A stretch of 42,678 bases of DNA, taken from IMG/VR virus record IMGVR_UViG_3300042478_000794, positions 1-42,678 of that record. The stretch is one strand, 5' to 3'. Origin of the DNA: a virus. A model generated the notes under the pieces. That model made no database searches and had not been told where the DNA came from. It saw only the letters and a list, made by a program, of their open reading frames with translations. The position numbers and the translations under genes are program-made. Each line of letters starts with the position of its first letter. Positions within the stretch are counted from its first letter, which is position 1. Shown here piece by piece: positions 15,810-24,087 of this stretch.

Positions 15810-17254
15810 TGTTTGGGTGAACCGCCCTTACCAGTATTAAAGTGATCGGAGCGGGACTGCTTTGCCTGCGCGTCAATCCCTGAGATGAACCCTTCGTAAG
15901 GAATATCCTTACTAGCGATTCTGCGGGACTCAGTCCAGGGAACTTCTTGAGCGAGCACCGAGGGGATGATCTCTCCCGATGTGTCAGACAACTGTGACGC
16001 TGCTCTGATGACTGCTTCATTATGGAAGGCGTGTGTGGTGGCGTTAGCCCCAATACGTGGGTCAGCGATTGCGCTGACTTTCTTCTTGTTGATGACAGCG
16101 GTCTTCTTGAGTTGGTCAGTAAACGCCTTATCAGATGCCACGAACTTAGCGGGGGACTGCTTGTGCGTACGACGCCCAACGCTCTCTAACTGTTGACCTG
16201 ATGTAACAGCGCCTTCCCACGTGTCCTCAGCAGTGGACTTGGTAGGACTAAGGATTCCTTCAGTAGAGGACTGAAGTCCGAAGAGATCTAGACGAGTCTG
16301 CCCAGGAAGTTCAAACAGCGCAGTTTGAGCACGAGACATGTACTCCATGTGCTCGTTGCTGCCTGGAATGGCCTTGCTGATGCTGTCCCGGTAACTCCAC
16401 ACCTTCGGTGCGCTGTGTGGGTTAATGGCGTCTTTGTGGTGGATGTTCCCACGAACAACATCAACAGCCTTAGCCATGTTCTCGTTAGTGCCGCCATTGG
16501 CCCACTGGGTCAGAACGTTCTTATCTACTCCACCAATGTGCTCACGCAAGGATGGACTACCGATCAACGACGCCTGCTGAGATGTCAACTCACTGAACGT
16601 GAGTGACGAGCGCTTCACACCTAGTTTCTTCTGAGCGTGAGCGCTCAATGTAAGAGTTGGGTTTGTGCTGTGCATATGCGCTAAAGCGCCAACTGCCGAC
16701 TTCTCCCTGTCAGGACTATTGGAGGGAGACATTACAGCGGAGGCAGTAACGATTGAATCTTCGTCAATACCGTGTTGACTTGCGATGTCATTCAACTGCT
16801 GCCTGTGGTCGAAGTACCAACCAACACCAGCAGCCCGTAGTGCCGATCCCCCACCAAGACCAAGACCACTTTGCTGCGAAGCCCGACGAGCAGACCCACG
16901 AATTAGTTGTACGCGTCGATTGGCAGCAGTATCTAGCGTTACGGGAACGTCCTTTAGATGTGGGCTGACCTCGCCTAAAGCAGCAAGTGACCGGTCCATA
17001 CCTTTGGCTGTTTTTTTAGCAGATTCCTGCTTCTTCTCAGGAAGTGATTCATCTGTTGATGCTGCTAATGCTGAGGCGCGACGGGAAAGCATGGTTGCTT
17101 TTGCCTTCTTGGCAGTGGTCTTTGCCTTGCCCCAGTTCGCCATGTTTGAAGAGACGACTTTTTGCCCGACTTCGTCCATGTCGGACCATTGAAGAGGACG
17201 GTCGTCAGGTGCTCTGGTAACCCGCTCAGGCGCTTGGTCGTTACGCTTTGCCAC
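15794..17254 (-). CDS. 486-aa phage protein with C-terminal QLSLF clamp motif
   Basis: Starts at GTG 17254 with GAGG six bases upstream, overlapping the previous gene by 14 bp. The N-terminal 150 residues are basic (KTTAKKAKATMLSRRASALAAS). A segment around GWYFDHRQQLNDIASQHGIDEDSIVTASAVMSPSNSP recalls, from memory, DUF7178-like phage proteins. The last five residues are QLSLF, the exact consensus of the bacterial beta-clamp-binding pentapeptide, placed at a free C-terminus after SPK. A second similar peptide, RLDLF, occurs inside. It may bind the host sliding clamp. A head-targeting signal is the main alternative. No enzyme motif was seen. Confidence 0.65.
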   Translation of the reverse strand: MAKRNDQAPERVTRAPDDRPLQWSDMDEVGQKVVSSNMANWGKAKTTAKKAKATMLSRRASALAASTDESLPEKKQESAKKTAKGMDRSLAALGEVSPHLKDVPVTLDTAANRRVQLIRGSARRASQQSGLGLGGGSALRAAGVGWYFDHRQQLNDIASQHGIDEDSIVTASAVMSPSNSPDREKSAVGALAHMHSTNPTLTLSAHAQKKLGVKRSSLTFSELTSQQASLIGSPSLREHIGGVDKNVLTQWANGGTNENMAKAVDVVRGNIHHKDAINPHSAPKVWSYRDSISKAIPGSNEHMEYMSRAQTALFELPGQTRLDLFGLQSSTEGILSPTKSTAEDTWEGAVTSGQQLESVGRRTHKQSPAKFVASDKAFTDQLKKTAVINKKKVSAIADPRIGANATTHAFHNEAVIRAASQLSDTSGEIIPSVLAQEVPWTESRRIASKDIPYEGFISGIDAQAKQSRSDHFNTGKGGSPKQLSLF

Positions 17255-17633
17255 TACGTGCCTCTTTGTTGTATACGGCTACTCCACGAGAGCGGAGACG
17301 AGATGTTGATAGGGGGTCACTGGTGACGCTAGTACTTGCAGCGTAGTCACTACGTGAACGACCCTCTAGCGGCAATCCCTCTGGAATGAGGTTCTGCATG
17401 GGATCAACTACAAACTCCCCCATGCCTTCCATTGCCTTGGGCTGAGACACCATTTCACGTGGAGTGGATACGTACGCACTGGGGACAGAGATGTCGATCA
17501 TGTCTTGACGCCCGTGACCGCTATTGAACTCATCAGTTCGCATGCGTCGAAACGACGACGCAACGTCAGCAAAGGACACCTGTGCTGTGTCCTTTGCCAT
17601 CGTTAGTACCGGTGGGGACGACGACTCATCCAC
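17241..17633 (-). CDS. Hypothetical protein
   Basis: A 130-aa frame. The GTG at 17633 gives the full length, and an in-frame ATG at 17600 gives a product starting MAKDTAQVSFADVASSF. Neither has a clear Shine-Dalgarno site. The protein is Ser- and Arg-rich with little predicted order and no recognisable domain. Its 3' end overlaps the start of the 486-aa gene by 14 bp. Tight packing with neighbours is the main evidence that it is real. Confidence 0.5.
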   Translation of the reverse strand: MDESSSPPVLTMAKDTAQVSFADVASSFRRMRTDEFNSGHGRQDMIDISVPSAYVSTPREMVSQPKAMEGMGEFVVDPMQNLIPEGLPLEGRSRSDYAASTSVTSDPLSTSRLRSRGVAVYNKEARSGKA

Positions 17634-17648
17634 GAGATGGTGTACGAA

Positions 17649-18062
17649 TCAGTCGTATACGACAGTTGGGTTGGGGCGCTTCATAATCCCACCTGAGTTG
17701 TATGAGTACTCAAAGGTAGGCATGTAGTCACCGGCCATCGACCCCTGCACGAACTCACCGAGAACCTCAGGGGCTTCAACCCAAGCAGCCGACCCAACGT
17801 GGGCACGCTCACGCATCGTCTCCTCGGCACGCTTGAAGACTGCCTCTGGGTTAGGGGTGTTCATGCGGCCCATTGCGGGGGCAGTGTCGAAGTACGCACC
17901 ACGACCGAAGTCGTTAGGAACGTCGGTGTCGGTTGCTACGCCTTCTTCAAAGCGAAGTGGGCCACGGTTACCAGGAATTGAGGGAGCAAGTGCGCGCTCA
18001 TACCGATTGGCCATGCGATCCCGCTCAGGGAACATGGGGGCTGGTGCTACGGTGGGGTTCAT
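17649..18062 (-). CDS. Hypothetical protein following terminase
   Basis: A 137-aa protein read from ATG 18062 (a GTG one codon upstream is equally possible). AAGGAG lies about 9-12 bases before these codons. The longer frame up to 18122 crosses a hairpin region and has no ribosome site. The sequence is Pro-, Arg- and Met-rich (NPTVAPAPMFPERDRMANRYERALAPSIPGN), with a helical segment (PEAVFKRAEETMRERAHVG). No family is recognised. It may be a minor head protein by position between terminase and portal. Confidence 0.55.
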   Translation of the reverse strand: MNPTVAPAPMFPERDRMANRYERALAPSIPGNRGPLRFEEGVATDTDVPNDFGRGAYFDTAPAMGRMNTPNPEAVFKRAEETMRERAHVGSAAWVEAPEVLGEFVQGSMAGDYMPTFEYSYNSGGIMKRPNPTVVYD

Positions 18063-18113
18063 CACGACGGGATTCTCCTTCGGAGAGAGATGGTGTCTTG
18101 GTATGAATAATAA

Positions 18114-18132
18114 CAGTACCAATTTGGTACTG
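18114..18132 (-). terminator. Hairpin after terminase gene
   Basis: A 7-bp stem (CAGTACC / GGTACTG) with a 5-nt loop, followed on the minus strand by TTATTATT. It lies eight bases after the terminase stop. An outer pair (GGTATG / CATACC) could extend the structure. It looks like a weak intrinsic terminator. Confidence 0.5.
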
Positions 18133-18139
18133 CCATACC

Positions 18140-19690
18140 CTATCTGTAAAAGGGTGATTCAAACACTTGAACCGTTGGCATAGTGTCGTACTGGGTCATA
18201 GAGCAGGCGATGGCAAGAGCGTCTGGGAAGTCGTCATAGGCGTTGCGCTCGTTGGGAGCAGCAGCCAGCATGTACTTTCCACGGTAGACCTTCTCTAGGT
18301 CTGACATCTGCTGGTGGAACTTCTTCCAAGCCTTGGTGCGCTTTGCCTTACTATGACCAGGAAACAGAATCTGTTCTCGCTGAATCAGTTCAGTGAGGTG
18401 CACCCATCGGTCGTTCTGTGCCTTTGAGTCAGACGAGATGGGGGTTACCTCAATGTGCGGGAGCAGTAGGGCCAATCGTTCCGCTACAGCACCGCCCACG
18501 CCCTGAGAGTCGACCCCTACCCGCAGTACGTCGTAATTGCGTAAGAAGTCAACTATCTGGAAGTACTGTTGCTCCCATTCAACGTTATTGATTTCCAACC
18601 AGTTCAGCACACGGTGCTCGTAGAACCCAAGACCATCTGGGTGGTCCCAGTCGACCCACACGGCGCAGACAACGGTTGAGTCGTTACTTCTCGCTACGTC
18701 GATGCCTGCAACGATAGGCGTCTTCCACCACTGACGAACGAACGACATCGATTCGTCGTAGAGCGAATTAAGGCGGTCTTCTGTAACGAACATGCCTTTC
18801 TCAAGAATCCACTCGTTCTTGTAGGACATGCGGAACTCATCGGAGTCCTCGCCTAGCCGCAGTTTCTCTTTCGCGATGAACTTGGCGTAGTTTGGGTTGT
18901 ACTTGCTTGCGACCTTGTAGTCGTATTCAAAGTGACTTTGACGATGCCCACGCTTACCGTTGATGTCACGCCGCTTGTTGTACTGGATCATGTTATAGAA
19001 GTAGCACTTCTCTCGCGTGGCTGTACCGGACAGCACGAGAGTTCCGTTGTTGAACGCCAACATCGGCTTGATGCTCTTAGTGATCATGGTGCTGTCTGCA
19101 CCCTGTGCTTCGTCTACTAGGGCCAGGTGGTACGTCTTCGACTCAATCTTGGCCTTTGGGTTACACGTGGTCATGCGGCAATGAGACCCGCTCTTCTTGA
19201 GCGTGATGATCTTGCCCTTACCACGGGCACCACCGGAAGCCGCCTTGTCGTCCAGTTCTGGGTCAAGCAGGAAGTCCAGTGCATGCTCGCTGGTCAACTT
19301 AGAAACAACACGACCGAAGATGGTCTCTGCTTGATCCTCTACAGGAGCAAACACGCCGACGAATAGACCTTTGGAGAACTTGGACAACCAAGTTGGATAG
19401 ATAGGTGCCAACTTAGGGAGAATGACCATCATCGCCGCAATGACGTTCGACAACACTTCCGACTTACCTGACTGACGGCAGGCGATAAGAGTGAACTCTT
19501 CACCGTCACCAATAATGAGTGACTCAATGTAGCGGTAAGCGATTGGTATCTGGTACGGAAACAGTTCTACGTCACAGAACTCCTCTGTGAATATGAGGAG
19601 GCGCTTGACCAGGGAGTCAAGGAACTCGGCAGACGTTTCGTCTAGTTCCTCGTACTGCTCGTCAGGTAACTCTGCGAGAACGTCAACCAT
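18140..19690 (-). CDS. terL: Terminase large subunit
   Basis: A 516-aa protein from ATG 19690, with GAGG nine bases upstream. A TTG start 15 bases earlier is less likely. It is the ATP-driven packaging motor with a nuclease. The ATPase part shows a Walker A variant CRQSGKS (about 71-77) and Walker B LALVDEAQG (about 189-197). SGTATREKCYFYNM corresponds to the coupling region. The RNase H-like nuclease shows GIDVARSND (D331), GVDSQGVGG (D394) and DDFPDALA (about 486-493). Gene order terminase, then portal, scaffold and capsid agrees. No small terminase was recognised. The 73-aa gene just upstream is the only adjacent candidate and shows no DNA-binding motif. Confidence 0.95.
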   Translation of the reverse strand: MVDVLAELPDEQYEELDETSAEFLDSLVKRLLIFTEEFCDVELFPYQIPIAYRYIESLIIGDGEEFTLIACRQSGKSEVLSNVIAAMMVILPKLAPIYPTWLSKFSKGLFVGVFAPVEDQAETIFGRVVSKLTSEHALDFLLDPELDDKAASGGARGKGKIITLKKSGSHCRMTTCNPKAKIESKTYHLALVDEAQGADSTMITKSIKPMLAFNNGTLVLSGTATREKCYFYNMIQYNKRRDINGKRGHRQSHFEYDYKVASKYNPNYAKFIAKEKLRLGEDSDEFRMSYKNEWILEKGMFVTEDRLNSLYDESMSFVRQWWKTPIVAGIDVARSNDSTVVCAVWVDWDHPDGLGFYEHRVLNWLEINNVEWEQQYFQIVDFLRNYDVLRVGVDSQGVGGAVAERLALLLPHIEVTPISSDSKAQNDRWVHLTELIQREQILFPGHSKAKRTKAWKKFHQQMSDLEKVYRGKYMLAAAPNERNAYDDFPDALAIACSMTQYDTMPTVQVFESPFYR

Positions 19691-19904
19691 TTGCTCGGTC
19701 CTCAATTTCCGCCAAGATATCTGTAAGTGCAGTCACGTGAGAGCGCACCTCTTCAATGTCACCCTCTTTGTACCTCCATTGATCAAATGATCTACCGAGG
19801 TGCATGATGACTACGTCAGCCCAACTGATCAGATCGGGGGTTGACATCTTTTGGATACGAGAAACTCTTACTTTCTTAGTTGGCTTCTTGCGAAAGAAGG
19901 GCAT
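19683..19904 (-). CDS. Small protein immediately upstream of terminase
   Basis: A 73-aa protein read from ATG 19904, which has GGAG six bases upstream. The ATG two codons earlier overlaps the previous stop. It starts MPFFRKKPTKKVRVSRIQKM, strongly basic. A helical acidic half follows (WADVVIMHLGRSFDQWRYKEGDIEEV, then TALTDILAEIEDRANG). It overlaps the terminase start, so translation is coupled. It could be a terminase partner or an unrelated small protein; no helix-turn-helix is evident. Confidence 0.6.
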   Translation of the reverse strand: MPFFRKKPTKKVRVSRIQKMSTPDLISWADVVIMHLGRSFDQWRYKEGDIEEVRSHVTALTDILAEIEDRANG

Positions 19905-19906
19905 GG

Positions 19907-20317
19907 TCATCTCCAGTCCCTGATTGTTGTTGCTGGATCGTCCAGCATACGTGCGTCTAGGACGGTGACAAGACCATCGATCTCGTCCAATACTGACCCA
20001 TTGTCACATACCCCTACTTGTACAACACGTCCAGGTAGACGTACCTGAATACCAGATCCTCTTCTCCAAGGATCGTCTGTTTCACGCATAGTTCCCCTAC
20101 ACACAAACGGTACTCCCCTTGTTGGAACGTCTCTGACGATCCAGTACACACTTCCCGCAACCTGCAACTTATTGAGTGTGTCTTTAAACACAAACCATGA
20201 GTATACGATCGATATAAGTAGAGGGACTAAAAACGCAGGGAATTCTAATAGTACCAATGAGCATACGGATACTAATAAACACAGTAACCATATAACCATA
20301 ATTGCTACGGACAGCAT
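19907..20317 (-). CDS. Membrane protein with two N-terminal transmembrane helices
   Basis: A 136-aa protein whose ATG at 20317 overlaps the preceding stop (TGATG). The first about 45 residues form two closely spaced hydrophobic stretches (MLSVAIMVIWLLCLLVSVCSLVLL, then FLVPLLISIVYSWFVF). The rest is a soluble beta-type domain (GSVYWIVRDVPTRGVPFVCRG, then GRVVQVGVCDNGSVLDEIDG). No known family is recognised. It lies among small genes before the terminase, away from the lysis cassette, so it is more likely a host-membrane or exclusion protein than a holin. Confidence 0.6.
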   Translation of the reverse strand: MLSVAIMVIWLLCLLVSVCSLVLLEFPAFLVPLLISIVYSWFVFKDTLNKLQVAGSVYWIVRDVPTRGVPFVCRGTMRETDDPWRRGSGIQVRLPGRVVQVGVCDNGSVLDEIDGLVTVLDARMLDDPATTIRDWR

Positions 20318-20847
20318 CAAATGCCAATATCTGATGGTAGATTTGAAGCATCTACACCAGAATGGCCAAACGCTTCCAGTGCCTGAACCGCTCTACCTTT
20401 AGAGTAACTCTCTCTAAAGGTTCTGTAATCAGATAAGGAACATGGTCCGTACTTCCAATAGCCCTGTGGAGACACGAGCGCAGTGGTGGAGGCCGGTCCT
20501 TTTACTGGGCGCTGGAACCGTACGTAGATGTACCCACGGGTAGTTTGAGCGTCTGACCCCATTGTGTCTGGGATGAACTGATGGGCGGATACGCGAGTAC
20601 TTGCCGTTGGACCCTGGTAGTACTCAGACGCCTCGGACACCTCATACGGAGCAAAGTCAGACCCAGATGCGAACAGCACATTTAGCCCAGAGGGTGACTC
20701 AAGGCGCTTGTTTCCGCTCTGGTCTACTTCTACCCGTGGGTTGGTGTACATGCTGGAGTCGCTGCGCTTGGCAACGTTCTCCGCTAAAGCCTGCTCAATC
20801 TCTCGGAATGAGCGGCCTAGCCCGCCCCTTCTACGAGGATTATCCAT
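20317..20847 (-). CDS. Hypothetical protein with possible KTSC-like C-terminus
   Basis: A 176-aa protein; ATG at 20847 has AAGGA eight bases upstream and overlaps the stop of the 45-aa gene. The N-terminus is basic (MDNPRRRGGLGRSFREIEQALAE). The C-terminal half (RGYIYVRFQRP, then YWKYGPCSLSDYRTFRESYSKGRAV) resembles KTSC domains, which have a strand, a Tyr-Tyr turn and then a helix ending in SxGR. This resemblance is weak and from memory. KTSC proteins are often linked to nucleic-acid functions, but none is shown here. Confidence 0.55.
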   Translation of the reverse strand: MDNPRRRGGLGRSFREIEQALAENVAKRSDSSMYTNPRVEVDQSGNKRLESPSGLNVLFASGSDFAPYEVSEASEYYQGPTASTRVSAHQFIPDTMGSDAQTTRGYIYVRFQRPVKGPASTTALVSPQGYWKYGPCSLSDYRTFRESYSKGRAVQALEAFGHSGVDASNLPSDIGI

Positions 20848-20977
20848 TGGATGATTCCTTAGTCGCCTGGCCACTGGCGTGCTGTGCACGCAGCAAAGCC
20901 ACCTCGTACGTAAGGTCCGCTACCTTACGCAGTAGTTCGTTGATCACTAACTGAACATCGACCTGCTCTGACTGCAT
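20840..20977 (-). CDS. Small coiled-coil protein
   Basis: A 45-aa gene found by reading the gap. AAGGAG lies six bases before ATG 20977, and the TAA stop overlaps the next ATG. The peptide MQSEQVDVQLVINELLRKVA continues as DLTYEVALLRAQHA, an amphipathic helix with leucine/valine heptads that should form a short coiled coil. The Shine-Dalgarno site and overlap make it credible. Function unknown. Confidence 0.6.
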   Translation of the reverse strand: MQSEQVDVQLVINELLRKVADLTYEVALLRAQHASGQATKESSNG

Positions 20978-20979
20978 TT

Positions 20980-21342
20980 CTACTCCTTGTTGTTTAGGTG
21001 CTGCGAGTACCTAGAGATAAGGTCATACAGTAGTTCTGGGGACGGCCCCTTCTTACTGTCTATAACCATCTTTATCTCAGTCGCTGGTACTAGGTATTCT
21101 ACATCAATAACCATTTGTTCAAGCACATGAAGATGACTGTCTTCCTGCTCATCCTCGGTCATGTTAAGGCAGATGCTGATATGACCAGGCTTAGGATCTA
21201 CGAGAAACCCCACGGAAGTGTTGACCCACGGGTCTTTGTCTCGGTTCCCTGGGAGAACCCACCCACCAGACCTATCCGAGTGGGCGTCTTTCCACCTAAC
21301 CCTAACCATTGGCCTTAGGCTACGTACTCGTTTCCTCGCCAT
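20980..21342 (-). CDS. Hypothetical phage protein
   Basis: A 120-aa protein; ATG 21342 has GGGAGGG about four bases upstream and lies inside the end of the metallophosphoesterase gene (28-bp overlap). A second ATG at 21309 has AAGG close by. Sequence features are VRVRWKDAHSDRSGGWV and a WVNTSVGFLVDPKPGHISICLNM strand pair. The WKDA...W...VGFLV pattern recurs, as I remember, in small phage proteins of unknown function. No catalytic residues are apparent. Confidence 0.6.
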   Translation of the reverse strand: MARKRVRSLRPMVRVRWKDAHSDRSGGWVLPGNRDKDPWVNTSVGFLVDPKPGHISICLNMTEDEQEDSHLHVLEQMVIDVEYLVPATEIKMVIDSKKGPSPELLYDLISRYSQHLNNKE

Positions 21343-22478
21343 ACAGCCCTCCCGTTTCGGATTTCGACAATCTCTTTAGACCACGTACCGTCAGGCATGA
21401 TGGTCACTACGCCAACGCCCTGCTGCCAGTTCTCATAGCGTCGCATAGGCAACCCTTTGCTGTTACTTGATCCCTTTACCGAAGGAACAGCGCCATCAAC
21501 ACGAGATAGGCACCCAGGGGACCAAGCGTTGACGGTGACTCGCTCGTCGTTGATCTCAAACGTTTCGTAGTGGTCTTGAATGCGGTGGATGTGCCCCTGC
21601 ACGTACGACTGGCGCTCGCCCTTAGCCACCGCAGATACTGTCAACTTCTCACCGTGGATGGCGTACAGAGGAGTCTGCTCATTGCCTCCCTGGGCGATCT
21701 TTATCCGCCCAGCCGGGTAGCCATCGTGGTATGTGACGTTGGGAGTCTCATCAATCCTCAGCAGGTGCTGAAGGGAAAGAACAGGCCAACTGTCGGGGAT
21801 ATTTGCCTGCCGAATACGAAGTGCTGACTTGGCATTCTTCGTAATGGCGTTCATCAGTCTCTTATCGTGGTTGCCCTCAATAAGTTCGATGTCACACCCT
21901 TCTGGTGCCTCTGTTGCTTGCTCAGCGACGTACAGATGTACGCGGTCCAGAGTCTTCTGGGTAGTAAATGCAAACTCAGGCGTGACGATGAACTTGTCTG
22001 ACCACTCGGGGAAATCGCAAGTATCACCAAGGTTGATGATCCTATTGGGCTTAGCATCACGGATCATCTGCAAAGACACGGCAATAGCCCGTTCGTCTTG
22101 GAACGGGTCGTACGTACCGTCTTCATACCTTCGGTACCCGATTTGCGGATCGGGAGCGATGAAGACAGTCTGTGTGCTCTTAGCCGTTTTGGGAGCAGGT
22201 CGTGGCTTGGCGATTACCGGCTTGGACTGCTGTACGACAGGCCACTCTGGGCCATCGGCCCAACTTGGAACCAGTTCAATCCCATGCAGATCAACTGTTT
22301 GCGCTTCGCCCTGATCATCTTTGAAGAAGTTCTGCCAAGCACGAATCTTTGTCACACGGGCAACATCGTCAAGGTCAATACCAGAGCGATCAAGCAACTC
22401 GGCCAACTTGCCAAGTGTGCTGCTCTTCCCTCGCTTGGTACTTGTCGACGCTTCATGCATGGCGTCGTCGAAGTTCAT
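21315..22478 (-). CDS. Calcineurin-like metallophosphoesterase
   Basis: A 387-aa protein. The two-metal phosphoesterase motifs are complete: DPQ (D110), GDTCD (151-155), GNHD (202-205), HGE (H275) and GHIH (295-298). The first about 60 residues (STLGKLAELLDRSGIDLDDVARVTKIRAWQ) look like a small helical, possibly helix-turn-helix, module. A Pro/Lys linker follows (about 85-100). The substrate cannot be read from sequence; related phage enzymes are thought to cleave phosphodiesters in nucleic acids or nucleotides. Its start overlaps the previous stop (ATGA). The position before the terminase could mean a role in DNA handling, but that is inference. Confidence 0.85.
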   Translation of the reverse strand: MNFDDAMHEASTSTKRGKSSTLGKLAELLDRSGIDLDDVARVTKIRAWQNFFKDDQGEAQTVDLHGIELVPSWADGPEWPVVQQSKPVIAKPRPAPKTAKSTQTVFIAPDPQIGYRRYEDGTYDPFQDERAIAVSLQMIRDAKPNRIINLGDTCDFPEWSDKFIVTPEFAFTTQKTLDRVHLYVAEQATEAPEGCDIELIEGNHDKRLMNAITKNAKSALRIRQANIPDSWPVLSLQHLLRIDETPNVTYHDGYPAGRIKIAQGGNEQTPLYAIHGEKLTVSAVAKGERQSYVQGHIHRIQDHYETFEINDERVTVNAWSPGCLSRVDGAVPSVKGSSNSKGLPMRRYENWQQGVGVVTIMPDGTWSKEIVEIRNGRAVWRGNEYVA

Positions 22479-22741
22479 ACGGCCTTATTCTTGGGGCAGG
22501 AACACCGACCAATGCGGTGGTTGCTGACTGCATTAGCAGCAACGGATTCATCAGACCCAATATCGCTGAGAAACACCTTTAACGCCCGAGTAATCGTAGA
22601 TGAGTGCTCATCAGACGCTAACCAGCCTTGGAGTTTCTCTAGGTTCTGCTCGTCCAGCGTTTTTTCAAGACGTGAGATCAAGCAGGAAGTTGGTTTGGAT
22701 ACCAACCCCTCAAAGTACTTGTCTAATGACGGTTGTGACAC
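22475..22741 (-). CDS. Small hypothetical protein
   Basis: An 88-aa protein starting at GTG 22741, with GGGAGG six bases upstream. It is predicted to be mostly helical (SLDKYFEGLVS, LISRLEKTLDEQNLEKLQGWLASDE, STITRALKVFLSDIG). It ends GRCSCPKNKAV, where a CxC pair could bind metal. It is coupled to the metallophosphoesterase by ATGA, suggesting a shared function. A small partner or regulator is possible; no family is recognised. Confidence 0.6.
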   Translation of the reverse strand: MSQPSLDKYFEGLVSKPTSCLISRLEKTLDEQNLEKLQGWLASDEHSSTITRALKVFLSDIGSDESVAANAVSNHRIGRCSCPKNKAV

Positions 22742-22782
22742 AAGGTACCTCCCGTAGCACGCAAGGCACAGGATAGCACATG

Positions 22783-22947
22783 TTATACGTTGCCGGAACC
22801 ATTATCGGGGTTACCTGCTTGACGTGGCTGGTTTATCGCTGGCTGAGAATCGCGCATACGGTGAACAGTCTGGCCCAGCACAGGGGTTACATGCTCTTCA
22901 GTAGCACCTGTACTCGGCACGCTGATCATGTCTACTGATCTAGTCAT
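22783..22947 (-). CDS. Small hypothetical protein (54 aa)
   Basis: Found by reading the gap. AGAGGT lies five bases before ATG 22947 and overlaps the stop codon of the repeat-protein gene. The product begins MTRSVDMISVPSTGATEEHV and is polar and probably disordered, ending in QAGNPDNGSGNV. It has no domain. The ribosome site and placement in the reading direction support it. Confidence 0.5.
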   Translation of the reverse strand: MTRSVDMISVPSTGATEEHVTPVLGQTVHRMRDSQPAINQPRQAGNPDNGSGNV

Positions 22948-22956
22948 AATGAACCT

Positions 22957-24087
22957 CTATCGTGATACTTTAACACGCTTGGAGCCGTCCTGAGTAACGA
23001 CGTAGTTAGTAGACGGGTCAGACGCCGGTACCGTAGTAGTTTGATTTTCGCCAGTCACCACAACTGTTGTGTCCCTAGACGTTACCACGGTGGTCTTCTT
23101 CTGAATACCTAGCACAACTACGTTGTTAGCGTTGTCTTGCTTAACAACGTTAACTCCACCAGCCCATACCGAGGGTCTGCCTACCGCTCCGACTGCAAAT
23201 ACTACCGCTAAACCGCTTGCTGGTACTATCTTCGACCCAAACTCACTAACACCAGATACAACTGCGGTACCTGCTGCTGGGATAAGGGGTACCTGAACAA
23301 TGGCAGTTATTTGCCTTGATACAGTGGCCGACCCGGTTGCTGCAATAGCAGAACTAGCGAACCTAGACGCACCAATAGCGCTGGCGACAGCCAAACCATT
23401 TGATGTTCCTGACGCTGCGCTTACTACGGCAAATACGCCACTTACGGTTGCAGTACCAGCGGCTGGAGTAGGGGTGGCACTGCCTAAGGTTGCCGAACTA
23501 CCGGAAACGGTTGCAGTACCAGACGCCGCTACAGGAGATGCGGCTACGACCGTCCCACCAATTGCGCCTGCCGCTGAAACGGTGGCGACACCTGCTGCTG
23601 GAGTGGTAGTAGCCGCAGCCGTAGCAGCAAAGGTAGAAGATACGGCGGCGACACCTGCTGCTGGGGTAGCAGATGTTGCTGATCGGGCAGCAGCGGTTAC
23701 TGAAACAGTCGCCGCCCCATTGGATGGACTGAGGGCCGTTGCTGAGGTGGCAGCGAACGTAGCGGTGACTGTGGCTGCACCGGCTGCTGGTATTGGGGAA
23801 GAAGACCCGGCAGTGGCTGTTGCACCGACTGCTGAAACAGTCGCGGTACCTGCTGCCGCTGTTGCTGAGGCGGCAGTCCTAGCCCCAGCCGTCGCTGAAA
23901 CGGACGCAACACCTGCTGCCGCAGTGGGAGAGGCGCTTGCGATTGAACCACCTGTTGAACCTGCCGCTGAAACGGTGGCGACACCAGCCGCTGCTACCGG
24001 GGAAGCGGCGGCAATGGTGGAGCCAGAGGTTACGGTGGGATCGGCAGACAGCCACAGAGTCGCTTCACGGAGAAGAGTAATGCTCAT
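22957..24087 (-). CDS. Alanine/threonine repeat protein, probable virion surface
   Basis: A 376-aa protein coupled by ATGA to the LamG-like gene upstream. Residues 29-300 hold about 13 imperfect repeats of roughly 20 residues built on a core like SPxAAGxATVSA. The pattern suggests a repetitive beta structure such as a fibre shaft or solenoid. The N-terminus (TLLREATLWLSADPTV) resembles an internal segment (TALLSGATFWLDAASS) of the upstream LamG-like protein. The C-terminal 65 residues are different and Thr/Val-rich (KKTTVVTSRDTTVVVTGENQTTTV), a possible attachment domain. It is probably part of an adhesion apparatus. Confidence 0.65.
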   Translation of the reverse strand: MSITLLREATLWLSADPTVTSGSTIAAASPVAAAGVATVSAAGSTGGSIASASPTAAAGVASVSATAGARTAASATAAAGTATVSAVGATATAGSSSPIPAAGAATVTATFAATSATALSPSNGAATVSVTAAARSATSATPAAGVAAVSSTFAATAAATTTPAAGVATVSAAGAIGGTVVAASPVAASGTATVSGSSATLGSATPTPAAGTATVSGVFAVVSAASGTSNGLAVASAIGASRFASSAIAATGSATVSRQITAIVQVPLIPAAGTAVVSGVSEFGSKIVPASGLAVVFAVGAVGRPSVWAGGVNVVKQDNANNVVVLGIQKKTTVVTSRDTTVVVTGENQTTTVPASDPSTNYVVTQDGSKRVKVSR

